Notes: generated by a model from the letters alone, not told the origin. 64,000 nt of DNA from Rikenellaceae bacterium (GCA_015060165.1 SUZC01000008.1:41486-105485), one strand, 5' to 3'; shown: positions 54,450 to 63,848, counted from the first letter of the stretch. Numbers and translations are program-made.

Positions 54450-55184
54450 CTACTCTGTCTTTTTGTCATCATCCGCAGGACCATCCTTGTCCTTATCCGG
54501 AATATTGACTTCGTGTTTATGCCATATATATATCTTCGACTCTGTACCAGCTTTCAGTCGATCAATATTCTTTCTATGCGACCACAACAGCAAAAACGCT
54601 ATCGCAAACGAGAAGAGAATAAATGTAAATGAAATATCTCCAATACGTGACCACTCCGATGATGAATAAATCACCACAAACAATGGGAAACAACAACCTG
54701 CCGTCATCGAGGCAAGCGAAACATAGTGCGATGCCAAAAATACAAGTACCCAAACTGCAAAACACAAGAAAACGATTTGCGGATAGATACCCGTAATGGC
54801 CCCAACCAACGTTGCCACACCTTTACCACCCTTAAAGTTTGCAAAGATTGGGAATATGTGCCCTAAAACAGCAGCAAACACACCCAAAATTTTCAGGTTA
54901 ATAAGCCACGCCTGGCTAATATCGGCATCGTAGCGCATTATGCTAAATAGAGAGACAGCAACAAAGCCCTTGAAAAAATCGAGCACAAACACAGGAAGTG
55001 CGGCACGACGACCCAGCACGCGCAACATATTTGTAGTTCCTGCATTCTTACTACCGTGCTCACGAATATCGATTCCATAGTATCTTTTACCAATCCATAC
55101 TGCACTCGGAAGAGAGCCCAACAGATATGCGATAATCAACATTGAAAAGACACAATAATATGTAATAAAACTCCATTCAGCCAT
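54450..55184 (-). CDS. plsY: Glycerol-3-phosphate acyltransferase PlsY
   Basis: Inner-membrane enzyme that moves the acyl group from acyl-phosphate to glycerol-3-phosphate, the first step of phospholipid synthesis. The three PlsY motifs are present: LLGSLPSAVWIGK, REHGSKNAGTTNMLRVLG (with the active-site Ser/Asn) and FANFKGGKGVATLVGA. At 244 aa it exceeds the ~200 aa of typical PlsY; the excess is a cytoplasmic C-terminal tail after the last TM (ENIDRLKAGTESKIYIWHKH type sequence, strongly charged at the end with DKDKDGPADDDKK). Confidence 0.94.
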   Translation of the reverse strand: MAEWSFITYYCVFSMLIIAYLLGSLPSAVWIGKRYYGIDIREHGSKNAGTTNMLRVLGRRAALPVFVLDFFKGFVAVSLFSIMRYDADISQAWLINLKILGVFAAVLGHIFPIFANFKGGKGVATLVGAITGIYPQIVFLCFAVWVLVFLASHYVSLASMTAGCCFPLFVVIYSSSEWSRIGDISFTFILFSFAIAFLLLWSHRKNIDRLKAGTESKIYIWHKHEVNIPDKDKDGPADDDKKTE

Positions 55185-55643
55185 AATTTCAAAACTTTAC
55201 AAGTTTACATAAAGCACCTATCCTCGTAAAAAAACATACGGAAAACTCCTTAACGGATGTGCATACAACATCACAAATATAAGAAAAATTCCGCTAATAA
55301 ACGAATCAAAACCGACAAATCATCATGTAAACTCCCAATAATCCTGCGATTCGGCCACAAAAGTCCACTTTTTTCTAATCATTTCAAAATATATGTGGTA
55401 GTCCCACGTTAGGGGTTATAAAATCCACCCGCATGTGGCTAAACAATGTATTTTGTGGCGAAATAACCCATAAATACAGCCATCTACAACTATCGAACAT
55501 CAACCACACTTTCAATTTCGGGCCGTATCGAAATAGCGTTATTTTTTCAACACGTACACTATAAAAATAGACAGCAGATAGTCGCCAATTTGAATTATTA
55601 TTCGCAAAAAAAACATTAACTTTACAGCGCGAAATTTACGATT
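55185..55643 (+). other. Intergenic region with YitT promoter
   Basis: 459 bp without a gene, between divergent plsY and YitT. AT-rich, with no open frame of note. The only site I can support is TAACTTTA at 55617-55624, one mismatch from TAnnTTTG, 20 bp before the ATG, with a TTTG at 55589-55592 (spacer 24, longer than usual). Confidence 0.4.
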
Positions 55644-56636
55644 ATGGCTATTAAACAGACTTTAGACGAAACTGTAGGCAGCTTGGTATGGTGGCGCGAG
55701 ATGATCACAATCATCATCGGATGCATCATTGTTGCCGTGGGATTTGTATTTTTTATCAACCCCTACAACATTGTACCGGGAGGAGTATACGGTCTAGGTA
55801 TCGTACTCCACAACATCTTCCCCTCGATTCAGGTGGGAACATTTGGTTATATGTTCGATATTCCCCTGCTCACCATTGCCATAATTTTATTTGGCAAACA
55901 GTTTGGTGGTCGAACACTCTTTGCTGCAGCAATCACACCGGGTTTGATGAATATCCTCACAGCCCTGGTCTACCCCACAAAGGAGGCAATCCAATCACTC
56001 GATCCGGCATTACTTATGGGTGGGGCAATCGATCTTTCTAACCATCTTATGCTGGCTTGTATATTAGGTGGTACGGTAGTAGGCGCAGGACTCGGTATGG
56101 TGGTACGCTCTAATGCCACAACCGGAGGAACCGATATCGTGGCTATGATTCTCAATAAATATCTTCACGTTCAATTCTCGCGAGGAGTATTGCTTGCAGA
56201 TTCTTGCGTAGTGTTGGCGGGTTTGATAGTTATCGGATTTGGAATAGGTATGGAGGATGGCCAAGCAGGTGGTTGGCTTTTGTCGTTATATTCACTTATC
56301 TGCATCTTTGTTTCGTCGAGAGTTATCGACTACGTGATTGATGGTGCATCATACGACAAACTGATTTTCATCATCACCAACAAGCATAATGAAGATCTCC
56401 GCAAATATATCATCAGCGATATGGAGCGTAGTGCCACATACATCAAAGCATCAGGAATGTATAGTAACGACGAAAAAGAGATGATATTTTTGGTTGTCAG
56501 TCGCCGAGAGGTAACTAAGATTCAACGTCAGGTACACAAAATTGACCCTACTGCATTTTTTGTCATTACCGATGCCTACGACACTTACGGAGAAGGATTC
56601 AAACCATTCCCCGAAAAGGATAATATTCTAAATTAA
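55644..56636 (+). CDS. YitT family membrane protein (DUF161/DUF2179)
   Basis: 330-aa membrane protein with about six TM segments (ITIIIGCIIVAVGFVFFINP, GGVYGLGIVLHN, FDIPLLTIAIILFGKQFGGR, LACILGGTVVGAGLGMVVRS) carrying the internal repeat with GGTDIVAMILNKY, followed by a cytoplasmic DUF2179 domain at about 240-330 (DKLIFIITNKHNEDLRKYII). Function in transport is suspected but not established. It is followed 16 bp later by miaB and may be co-transcribed. Confidence 0.9.
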   Translation: MAIKQTLDETVGSLVWWREMITIIIGCIIVAVGFVFFINPYNIVPGGVYGLGIVLHNIFPSIQVGTFGYMFDIPLLTIAIILFGKQFGGRTLFAAAITPGLMNILTALVYPTKEAIQSLDPALLMGGAIDLSNHLMLACILGGTVVGAGLGMVVRSNATTGGTDIVAMILNKYLHVQFSRGVLLADSCVVLAGLIVIGFGIGMEDGQAGGWLLSLYSLICIFVSSRVIDYVIDGASYDKLIFIITNKHNEDLRKYIISDMERSATYIKASGMYSNDEKEMIFLVVSRREVTKIQRQVHKIDPTAFFVITDAYDTYGEGFKPFPEKDNILN

Positions 56637-56652
56637 GCAAAGATATAACAAT

Positions 56653-58002
56653 ATGATACAGACCAATGGACTACGTCCACTCACAGGCGATGGGCGCAAA
56701 CTTTTTATCGAGACTTATGGTTGCCAGATGAATGTAGGCGACAGCGAAATCGTAGTCTCGATTATGCAGCAGGAGGGATATATCTACACCGAGACAATTA
56801 CCGAGGCCGATATAATCCTGATTAACACCTGCTCAATACGTGACAACGCCGAGCAACGCATCTGGGGACGTCTGAGTGAAATGCGTCGCTTTCGCAAACA
56901 GAAACCTTCCCTCATCATAGGTATCATTGGTTGTATGGCCGAGCGCTTAAAAGAGCAACTCACCAAAGGCGAACTTGCCGTCGACATAGTTGCAGGACCC
57001 GATGCTTATCGAGACCTTCCAAGACTTGTTCGCGAAGCCGAGGCGGGAGGCAAAGGCGTGAACGTTCTGCTCTCACAGGAGGAGACTTACGCAGAAATTG
57101 CACCTGTACGCTTGGATAAAAATGGTGTAAGCGCATACATCGCTATTATGCGTGGTTGCGACAACTACTGCTCATACTGCGTTGTACCATATACACGTGG
57201 CCGCGAACGCAGTCGCGAAGCATCCACCATCATTGCCGAGGCACGCACACTCTTCGAAAATGGATATCGCGAGGTTACATTGCTGGGCCAGAACGTCAAC
57301 TCATACCGCACGGGCGATATTGACTTCCCTGCACTATTAAAGGCTGTTGCCGAAATATCGCCATTGCTGCGAGTAAGATTTGCCACATCGCACCCCAAAG
57401 ATATGAGCGATAAGCTATTGGAGACTATGGCATCAATGCCTAACATCTGCCGTGCGATACATCTTCCAGCACAATCAGGTTCATCGGAGATGCTTAAAAA
57501 GATGAATCGTAAATATACTCGCGAATGGTACCTCGACCGTATTGCAGCCATCCGCCGCTATATGCCCGATTGCGCTATCACAACCGATCTAATTGCCGGT
57601 TTCACAGGCGAGACCGAGGAGGATCACAAACTGACCCTCTCGCTGATGGAGGAGGTTGGTTATGAGTTTGCTTTTATGTTCAAATACTCGGAGCGCCCAG
57701 GCACATTTGCACAGCGTCATTTAGGCGATGACATCCCTGAAGATGTTAAGACCGCTCGCCTTACCGAGATTATCAATCTCCAAAACAAACTCTCAGAGCA
57801 AAGCAACAAACGCGATGTTGGCAAGGAGTTTGAAGTATTGGTAGAGGGAACATCCAAACGTCGTGAGGATCAGCTCTTTGGTCGTACATCTCAGAACAAG
57901 GTTGTGGTATTCGACAAAGGTGATCACAAGGTTGGCGATTATGTTCGCTGCCGCATCACCGCATGCTCATCTGCCACACTTTTCGGCGAGGAGATAAAGT
58001 AA
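56653..58002 (+). CDS. miaB: tRNA-2-methylthio-N6-dimethylallyladenosine synthase MiaB
   Basis: Radical SAM methylthiotransferase that adds the 2-methylthio group to i6A37 of tRNAs. 449 aa. The N-terminal domain has the three Cys of the auxiliary cluster (TYGCQMNVGD, INTCSIRDNAEQR, GIIGCMAERL); the radical SAM motif is MRGCDNYCSYCVVPYTRGRE (CxxxCxxC); a TRAM domain closes the protein (VEGTSKRREDQLFGRTSQNK). The pattern CSIRDNAE is diagnostic of MiaB over MtaB/RimO. Confidence 0.96.
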   Translation: MIQTNGLRPLTGDGRKLFIETYGCQMNVGDSEIVVSIMQQEGYIYTETITEADIILINTCSIRDNAEQRIWGRLSEMRRFRKQKPSLIIGIIGCMAERLKEQLTKGELAVDIVAGPDAYRDLPRLVREAEAGGKGVNVLLSQEETYAEIAPVRLDKNGVSAYIAIMRGCDNYCSYCVVPYTRGRERSREASTIIAEARTLFENGYREVTLLGQNVNSYRTGDIDFPALLKAVAEISPLLRVRFATSHPKDMSDKLLETMASMPNICRAIHLPAQSGSSEMLKKMNRKYTREWYLDRIAAIRRYMPDCAITTDLIAGFTGETEEDHKLTLSLMEEVGYEFAFMFKYSERPGTFAQRHLGDDIPEDVKTARLTEIINLQNKLSEQSNKRDVGKEFEVLVEGTSKRREDQLFGRTSQNKVVVFDKGDHKVGDYVRCRITACSSATLFGEEIK

Positions 58003-58047
58003 TAAAGCATAAATACAACATCTACACACGCTGATTATCAGTAAAAA

Positions 58048-58081
58048 CAGAGAGAGTTGCACATCCGCGCAACTCTCTCTG
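58048..58081. terminator. Bidirectional hairpin between miaB and uvrB
   Basis: 13 bp stem CAGAGAGAGTTGC (58048-58060) and its complement (58069-58081), loop of eight bases, between convergent genes. Confidence 0.75.
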
Positions 58082-58113
58082 CATATATCCGGGTTATACC
58101 ACTACTCACAAAA

Positions 58114-60153
58114 TCAATTGGTACCCTCTTTAATCTTTTGCAATTCATACATACGATCACGATAACGTGCCGCCGCAAGAAAATCAAGCGATTTGGCAGC
58201 TCGCTCCATATCCTCTCGCGCCTTAGCTATTAACGCATCAACATTTTCGGACTCAAACTTTACCTGTGCCTGATACTCCTTATTCACATCTGCAGCAGTC
58301 ATATAGTGCTCCTCGACTATAGGATAGTCCGTCATATCCTCATGCTTAGCCGATTGACCGAGCAACAGACTCTGTCCCGTTCCACTCTTTTGCGCCTGAC
58401 GAGGAATCATTCCATGCTCCATATTGTATCGAATCTGCTTCTCGCGACGGCGATTGCTCTGTTCAATTGCCAAGCGCATTGAGTCTGTACACTGGTCGGC
58501 ATATAATATAACGTGTCCACGTGAATGACGAGCTGCGCGTCCCGAAATCTGTGTAATGGAGCGTAAATTACGTAAAAATCCCTCCTTATCAGCATCAAGA
58601 ATCGCCACCAAACCCACTTCTGGGAGATCCAAGCCCTCTCGCAAAAGATTTACACCAATCAATACGTCAAACAAGTCTGCACGAAGATCCTCCAAAATCT
58701 GAACTCTCTCCAAGGTGTCAATATCGGAGTGAATGTAGCGATTTCGGATTCCCACTCTATCGAAATACTTCGACAACTCCTCAGCCATACGTTTGGTGAT
58801 TGTTGTGATAATAACTTTATCCTCCACTTTCACACGCTTCTCAATCTCCTCAATAAGGTCGTCAATTTGGTTAAGTGTAATGCGCGTCTCCAATGGCGGA
58901 TCCACAAGTCCCGTCGGTCTGATTAGCTGTTCGACAACCACGCCCTCGCTCTTGATAAGTTCATAATCGGCAGGTGTGGCACTCACATAGATTGCAGTGC
59001 CCATCATACTCTCGAACTCCTCAAATCTCAACGGACGATTATCCTTTGCTGCCGGCAAACGGAAACCATACTCCACAAGATTCTCTTTGCGAGCACGATC
59101 ACCTCCAAACATAGCGTGTACCTGCGGCAAAGTTGCGTGACTCTCGTCGACAACAATAAGATAATCCTCCGGAAAATAGTCAAGCAAACAGAACGGACGT
59201 GTTCCCTCGGCTCTACCATCAAAATAACGAGAATAGTTCTCTATTCCTGGACAATATCCCAACTCCTTGATCATCTCCAAATCGTACTCCACGCGCTGTT
59301 TGATACGTTGAGCCTCTATTGCTCGTCCTTGATTCTCGAAGAACTTGATTCTCTCACCCATATCCAAATATATCTGCTGCACAGCGGTATTGATTCGCTC
59401 CTTTGTGGTAACAAACAGATTTGCAGGATATATCGTAACAGAATCGAGTGTGTCGAAACGCTGCCCGCTTACCGGGTCTATCATCTGTATCGACTCTATC
59501 TCATTATCGAAGAATGTAATACGGTAGCAGTTGTCGCCAAACGCTGCCATAATATCAATCGTATCACCCTTAACCCTGAAAGTTGCAGGTGTAAGTTCTA
59601 TCTCTGTTCTGGTATACAATGCCTCTACCAATCGATAGAGAAAATGCTTATAACTCACCACATCACCAACCTTAACATTAATTGATGTTGCGTGAAAATC
59701 GGCCGGATTTCCTATACCATACAGACACGATACGCTGGAAACTACAATTACATCTCTGCGTCCTGAAAGCAACGCTGAAGTTGTACTTAGTCGCATCTTT
59801 TCGATATCCTCGTTTATCGAAAGATCCTTTTCGATATACGTATCCGTTGTCGGGAGATATGCCTCAGGCTGATAATAGTCGTAGTACGACACAAAGTACT
59901 CGACTGCATTATCCGGGAAGAAGTTTTTGAACTCACCATACAATTGAGCCGCAAGGGTTTTATTGTGGCTCAACACGAGTGTCGGACGGTTGAAATGGTT
60001 TATTACGTTGGCGATTGTAAATGTCTTTCCAGAACCGGTTACACCCAGGAGCGTATTGTGCCGCGCACCGCTTTCAATTGAGTCGATAAGCTGCGCGATT
60101 GCTTCGGGCTGATCGCCCGTAGGTGCATATTCCGATACTAATTTAAAATCCAT
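58114..60153 (-). CDS. uvrB: Excinuclease ABC subunit B
   Basis: DNA-damage verification helicase of nucleotide excision repair. 679 aa, normal length. Walker A GVTGSGKTFTIANVI (about 39-53), the beta-hairpin YYDYYQPEAYLPTTDTYIEK that inserts between DNA strands, helicase motif II DESHATLPQ, motif V-VI GVNLLREGLDLPEV and QISGRAARHSRGHVILYAD, and the C-terminal UvrC-binding coiled coil (LIAKAREDMERAAKSLDFLA). It begins immediately after a perfect promoter with almost no leader. Confidence 0.97.
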   Translation of the reverse strand: MDFKLVSEYAPTGDQPEAIAQLIDSIESGARHNTLLGVTGSGKTFTIANVINHFNRPTLVLSHNKTLAAQLYGEFKNFFPDNAVEYFVSYYDYYQPEAYLPTTDTYIEKDLSINEDIEKMRLSTTSALLSGRRDVIVVSSVSCLYGIGNPADFHATSINVKVGDVVSYKHFLYRLVEALYTRTEIELTPATFRVKGDTIDIMAAFGDNCYRITFFDNEIESIQMIDPVSGQRFDTLDSVTIYPANLFVTTKERINTAVQQIYLDMGERIKFFENQGRAIEAQRIKQRVEYDLEMIKELGYCPGIENYSRYFDGRAEGTRPFCLLDYFPEDYLIVVDESHATLPQVHAMFGGDRARKENLVEYGFRLPAAKDNRPLRFEEFESMMGTAIYVSATPADYELIKSEGVVVEQLIRPTGLVDPPLETRITLNQIDDLIEEIEKRVKVEDKVIITTITKRMAEELSKYFDRVGIRNRYIHSDIDTLERVQILEDLRADLFDVLIGVNLLREGLDLPEVGLVAILDADKEGFLRNLRSITQISGRAARHSRGHVILYADQCTDSMRLAIEQSNRRREKQIRYNMEHGMIPRQAQKSGTGQSLLLGQSAKHEDMTDYPIVEEHYMTAADVNKEYQAQVKFESENVDALIAKAREDMERAAKSLDFLAAARYRDRMYELQKIKEGTN

Positions 60154-60157
60154 TGTA

Positions 60158-60188
60158 CAAATATAGCCACAAAAAACACCTCCTCAAA
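60158..60188 (-). promoter_or_regulatory. Complete uvrB promoter, predicting a leaderless mRNA
   Basis: On the minus strand TTTG (60185-60188), 19 bp, TATATTTG (60158-60165). The -7 box ends four bases before the uvrB ATG (60153), so transcription should begin about at the A of ATG. The start codon itself is secure because the protein begins MDFKLVSEYAPTGDQPEAI like other UvrB. Confidence 0.65.
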
Positions 60189-60269
60189 TATTTGTATTGC
60201 TTTTTTACTTTCGTGTGGGTCTTTTCACCCCAAAAGTGGTAGTATTGGCCTCTTTGTTCTACCTGTGAG

Positions 60270-60301
60270 GTTGCATAATTCCAATATAGATTTTACCTTT
60301 G
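60270..60301 (+). promoter_or_regulatory. Promoter of fabD
   Basis: GTTG (60270-60273, near-match to TTTG), 20 bp spacer, TACCTTTG (60294-60301, perfect -7 box). Transcription start would be about 60306, giving a leader of about 50 bases. Confidence 0.55.
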
Positions 60302-60355
60302 CAGTGGAATTTTAACCGAGAGTTTGTCGCGAGCTCTTATATAATTTTTGAAAAT

Positions 60356-61237
60356 ATGAAACAAGCTTATGTTTTCCCTGGCCAGGGTTCACAATTCTCT
60401 GGAATGGGAAAAGATCTCTACGAAAATAACGAAATTGCCAAGTCTCTTTTCGACAAGGCTGATGAGATTCTCGGATTCCCCATCACCCAGATTATGTTCA
60501 CAGGTAGCGACGAAGAGTTAAAGCAAACCAAGGTTACACAACCCGCCGTTTTCCTTCACTCTGTAATCTTGGCAAAGGTGCTAGGAGTTAACCCCGATGC
60601 AGTTGCAGGCCACTCGCTCGGTGAGTTCTCGGCATTGGTTGTAGCTGGCGCATTATCATTTGAGGATGGTCTGCGTTTGGTTGCAAAGCGTGCCATGGCG
60701 ATGCAAAAGTGCTGCGAGAATCACCCTGGAGGTATGGCTGCAATTTTAGGTCTTGACGACAGTACAATCGAGCAAATATGCGATAGTATTGATGGTGTAG
60801 TGGTTGCAGCTAACTACAATTGTCCAGGACAGTTGGTTATATCTGGAGCAAATGAGGCCGTCGACACAGCATGCGTAAAATTGAAGGAGGCTGGAGCTCG
60901 TCGTGCACTTCGTCTTCCTGTTGGTGGAGCATTCCACTCTCCGTTGATGGAAGCCGCTCGTGCAGAGTTAGAGCAAGCCATCGCCGAGGTTGAGTTCCAC
61001 ACTCCCACCTGCCCCATCTATCAAAATGTCGATGCAATGCCACAAACCGAGCCCGAAATCATCAAAGCAAACATCATTGCGCAATTGACTGCTCCAGTAC
61101 GCTGGACACAAATTGCAAAAAATATGATTGCCGATGGATACGACAACTTTACCGAATTGGGTCCAGGTGCAGTATTGCAGGGCATGATCAAGAAAGTTAG
61201 TACTGAAGTTAGCGTCGAGTCGAAATCAAATATGTAA
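60356..61237 (+). CDS. fabD: Malonyl-CoA:ACP transacylase
   Basis: Loads malonyl onto ACP for fatty acid synthesis. I start at the ATG 60356 (293 aa): MKQAYVFPGQGSQFSGMGKD; the upstream open frame would begin in the promoter area. The active-site Ser is in VAGHSLGEFSALV, the Arg in LVAKRAMAMQ, and the His of GGAFHSPLM is the catalytic partner; the oxyanion Gln is in FPGQGSQ. It is not next to other fab genes. A hairpin terminator with a T-run follows. Confidence 0.96.
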   Translation: MKQAYVFPGQGSQFSGMGKDLYENNEIAKSLFDKADEILGFPITQIMFTGSDEELKQTKVTQPAVFLHSVILAKVLGVNPDAVAGHSLGEFSALVVAGALSFEDGLRLVAKRAMAMQKCCENHPGGMAAILGLDDSTIEQICDSIDGVVVAANYNCPGQLVISGANEAVDTACVKLKEAGARRALRLPVGGAFHSPLMEAARAELEQAIAEVEFHTPTCPIYQNVDAMPQTEPEIIKANIIAQLTAPVRWTQIAKNMIADGYDNFTELGPGAVLQGMIKKVSTEVSVESKSNM

Positions 61238-61273
61238 TAAATTCTGTTCGATACCAACTCATATTAATTATTT

Positions 61274-61316
61274 AAATCTCGCTTTGGAATTATTATACCG
61301 AAGTGAGATTTTTTTT
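61274..61316 (+). terminator. Rho-independent terminator of fabD
   Basis: 14 bp stem AAATCTCGCTTTGG (61274-61287) with CCGAAGTGAGATTT (61298-61311), two G-U pairs in RNA, then a run of eight T. The rest of the 321 bp gap up to 61558 is AT-rich with a promoter box only. Confidence 0.88.
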
Positions 61317-61474
61317 GCCTGACATCGAGATAGAAGTAATAAACTCAACAATATCTCATTATTTTTTCTGAAATTATTTTTCTCGATGTTAAAAAACAAA
61401 ATCTATTCTTGTGAAAAATCTATAAAAAATGACATTTTGCAACATAAAAAGAGTATTAACTAATAAAAAAGTAA

Positions 61475-61482
61475 TAACTTTG
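61475..61482 (+). promoter_or_regulatory. -7 box of peptide/fimbrillin operon
   Basis: TAACTTTG, perfect -7 match, 77 bp before the peptide ATG. No proper -33 box. Confidence 0.45.
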
Positions 61483-61558
61483 ATATAAGTATAACCACAA
61501 ACTACAATTTTACAAGCTAAACAGGAAATTATATATAACAACATAAAATATAAACAAA

Positions 61559-61675
61559 ATGAAGAAAGACAATTACATCTCTCCTGAAATCGAGATTTTC
61601 GAAATTGCTATCGAACAAGGCTTTGCACAAAGTCAAGATGCACCTATTTCAGAATGGGAGCAAGAAATAATGTAA
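61559..61675 (+). CDS. 38-aa small peptide upstream of fimbrillin-like lipoprotein
   Basis: Too short for most gene callers. The translation is KKDNYISPEIEIFEIAIEQG preceded by Met and followed by FAQSQDAPISEWEQEIM. The YxSPEIEIFEIxxEQGFA layout is a pattern I associate with tiny proteins sitting directly upstream of fimbrillin-type lipoproteins in Bacteroidales. It is acidic, has no signal peptide and ends 45 bp before the next ATG. No function is known; a leader-peptide, chaperone or modified peptide role are all open. Confidence 0.6.
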   Translation: MKKDNYISPEIEIFEIAIEQGFAQSQDAPISEWEQEIM

Positions 61676-61719
61676 TCATTACTACACAGAGAATTATCTC
61701 TTAACCAACATTGAAACGT

Positions 61720-63108
61720 ATGATGTCAGTTAAAAATATTTTTACGGCCTCTATTGCAGCATCGCTACTGCTCACGTTCTCATCATGTAACAATGAATAT
61801 GAGGCAAACGACTCTTTCGATTCTAAAATCAAGGGCCTTACCATAAAAGCTACCACAGATAACAACTCTCGCACATCCTTTAACGATGGAAAGACCACAT
61901 GGAGCGAAGATGACAAACTTAATATCCTAATCTCTGGTGAAAATAACTCAACACCTACCGTAAACGAGTTTACGATAACCAATGCAGAACGTGCAGAGTT
62001 TTCCAACAACGAAGTTGTACTAAATGCGAACTCTGTATATAAATTCCACGCAATCTATCCTGCTGGCGAGATTAATACTACGTCTGGTAATGCAACTATT
62101 TCCATTGGAGCCACTACGCCAATCCAAAGTGGTAATTCTACAGACCACATTGCAGCACTTGATCCGCTGTATGGATTCTGCGAGTCAACGCCAAATGCCG
62201 TAACAATCCCGATGAAACATACAGCAGCTATACTTAAACTCGAAATCGAAAACACTTCAGCTAACAACATCACGATTAAAGAAGTAAAGGTAAAAGCCCC
62301 TACTGGAGTCGTAATTGCCGGTAAGCACGAGATTAACATTGAGTCGGGAACAATTAGCCCCACGACCGAAGCTGCAGATAATTGCGCCATAACCCTCTCT
62401 CTCGACGAACCCCAAACGCTTGCTGCAAATGCAAAGCACACCGTTTGGATTGCAACTGCACCATTTGCTATTGCAAAGGGTGGATCGCTGCTTTTCACAG
62501 TTGTTGATAGCAACGATAATGAATACGATGTTGTAAAGAGCTTCGCATCAGGTCGCGAGTTTAAATCTGGTGTTATTTTATCGACTCAGATACCGATTAA
62601 TGCTGTGGCACCTGCTACCACAACCGTCACATTCGACTTCTCTAATAGTGCGACCTTCCCCGACAATGCTCCTACAAGCAAAGATACTGCAGTCACCGCC
62701 CTAACCTGCTCCAGCACACCAGCTGGCTACACAACAGATATCTACGCAGCAAATGGGTGTTTCCGCAGTACAGCAAATAATATACTAACTATAAATAGCA
62801 TAAACACGAATGAAGATTCATCTGAATATGCAACAATTAGCTTACCTCAAATTGCAGGGCATAAAATTACAATGATAGTCATAAATAACTTCAAAAAAGA
62901 AGAGGCTACAATTGGATGGTTATGTGATCAATCAGATAACTTATTGATAAGTAAAAAATTGTCCTTAAATAATACTGCAAGCATTTATAGCGATACAAAT
63001 TTATCTACATACGTTACAGATGATTCAAAATTCTATTTGAAACTTATTACAACAAGAAATTTCTCATACGGATGTAAATCAATAACAATCACATACACAC
63101 GAATGTAA
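61720..63108 (+). CDS. Fimbrillin-family-like lipoprotein
   Basis: Secreted lipoprotein of 463 aa from the ATG at 61720 (a TTG three codons up is less likely). Lipobox LLLTFSSC. The N-terminal part has the fimbrillin pattern ATTDNNSRTSFNDGKTTWSE then DDKLNILISG, and YKFHAIYPAGEI followed by IPMKHTAAILKLEIENTSAN; together these are the FimA/Mfa-like double transthyretin fold. The region after about residue 305 (TVTFDFSNSATFPDNAPTSK) is a separate domain, perhaps an adhesin tip. It may be a fimbrial subunit or tip component; there is no fimbrial usher-like or FimB-D gene around, so it is an orphan. Confidence 0.8.
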   Translation: MMSVKNIFTASIAASLLLTFSSCNNEYEANDSFDSKIKGLTIKATTDNNSRTSFNDGKTTWSEDDKLNILISGENNSTPTVNEFTITNAERAEFSNNEVVLNANSVYKFHAIYPAGEINTTSGNATISIGATTPIQSGNSTDHIAALDPLYGFCESTPNAVTIPMKHTAAILKLEIENTSANNITIKEVKVKAPTGVVIAGKHEINIESGTISPTTEAADNCAITLSLDEPQTLAANAKHTVWIATAPFAIAKGGSLLFTVVDSNDNEYDVVKSFASGREFKSGVILSTQIPINAVAPATTTVTFDFSNSATFPDNAPTSKDTAVTALTCSSTPAGYTTDIYAANGCFRSTANNILTINSINTNEDSSEYATISLPQIAGHKITMIVINNFKKEEATIGWLCDQSDNLLISKKLSLNNTASIYSDTNLSTYVTDDSKFYLKLITTRNFSYGCKSITITYTRM

Positions 63109-63117
63109 ATTCTGATT

Positions 63118-63239
63118 AACAATGAGCCTGTCTAACAAGTCGTGGACAGGCTCTTTTTATTCGGGTAGCTATCTGAGAACTTTTTCAAATATGCAATTCT
63201 CAGAGGGTTAAAAAAACTTATTAGACAGGTTCATTGTTT
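63118..63239. mobile_element. MITE-like 122 bp element with terminal inverted repeats
   Basis: AACAATGAGCCTGTCTAACAAG-type left end (63118-63139) is mirrored by the right end (63217-63239), 20 of 22 bases matching. Inside are GAGCCTGTC/GACAGGCTC (63124-63132/63145-63153, followed by TTTTT, so also the fimbrillin terminator) and TCTGAGAA/TTCTCAGA (63172-63179/63197-63204). No coding capacity. Could be a transposase-mobilised MITE or a structured repeat. Confidence 0.5.
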
Positions 63240-63493
63240 AAAGACAATACCTGAAATATCTCGTTCAATTCTATATACCACTCAATATATGTAGCTTTCA
63301 ATATAGCAATATAATATAGATACAAAGCCAGCTTATCAAGAGAATACCTCATTCACAATCTCTCATTTTTTCTATTTTCAAAGGGACTATGGAATGCCGT
63401 AACAAAGAAAGGCAATTTGGATAGTACTCTTCGTACAGCTAAGTTGTCTTTTTGAGTCTTGTTGCAAGAATGAATAGTTCCAAAATTTATAGA

Positions 63494-63847
63494 CTCCCTT
63501 TTCAAAGGGAGGTTGGAGGGATTATAAATATAGGTGCGGCATAAGCCGCCGATTCAAGCCGAGCACAAATAGAAAAGCATAACCTCGGCTAACTGAATAC
63601 ATACTTACACAAAAAAACCGAGCCCCAATCGGACCCAACAAAACAAACACAATCCCCTCCCTTTGACAAAGGGAGGGGACAGAGGGGAGGGAATGTCAAT
63701 ATAATCTGCGGAACGCCTCTTCAAGCCGAGTTGAGATTTTCCGACTCAGCAATACGCTCCAACAAAACACAAGTCCTCCCTCACAGGAGGGAGGATTTAG
63801 GAGGGTGGGTAACATAAAAGTCGCGGCATTAGCCGCCTCTTCAAGCC
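63494..63847. repeat. Three related hairpin-plus-tail repeats before the 5S gene
   Basis: Three units at about 63494-63563, 63654-63730 and 63775-63847. Each begins with a C/T-G/A hairpin (CTCCCTTT/AAAGGGAG; CCCCTCCCTTTG/CAAAGGGAGGGG; CCTCCCTC/GAGGGAGG), continues with a G-rich GGAGGG tail, and ends in a GCGG..CGCC[TG].TTCAAGCC block. The last copy's TAGCCGCCTCTTCAAGCC is the exact inverse of the sequence at 63926-63943 at the 5S end. The rest of 63240-63932 has no gene. Confidence 0.6.
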
Positions 63848-63848
63848 A

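Noticed and set aside
63494..63847. CRISPR array
   Set aside because: The three units differ in sequence and spacing, contain hairpins of various lengths, and there are no cas genes.
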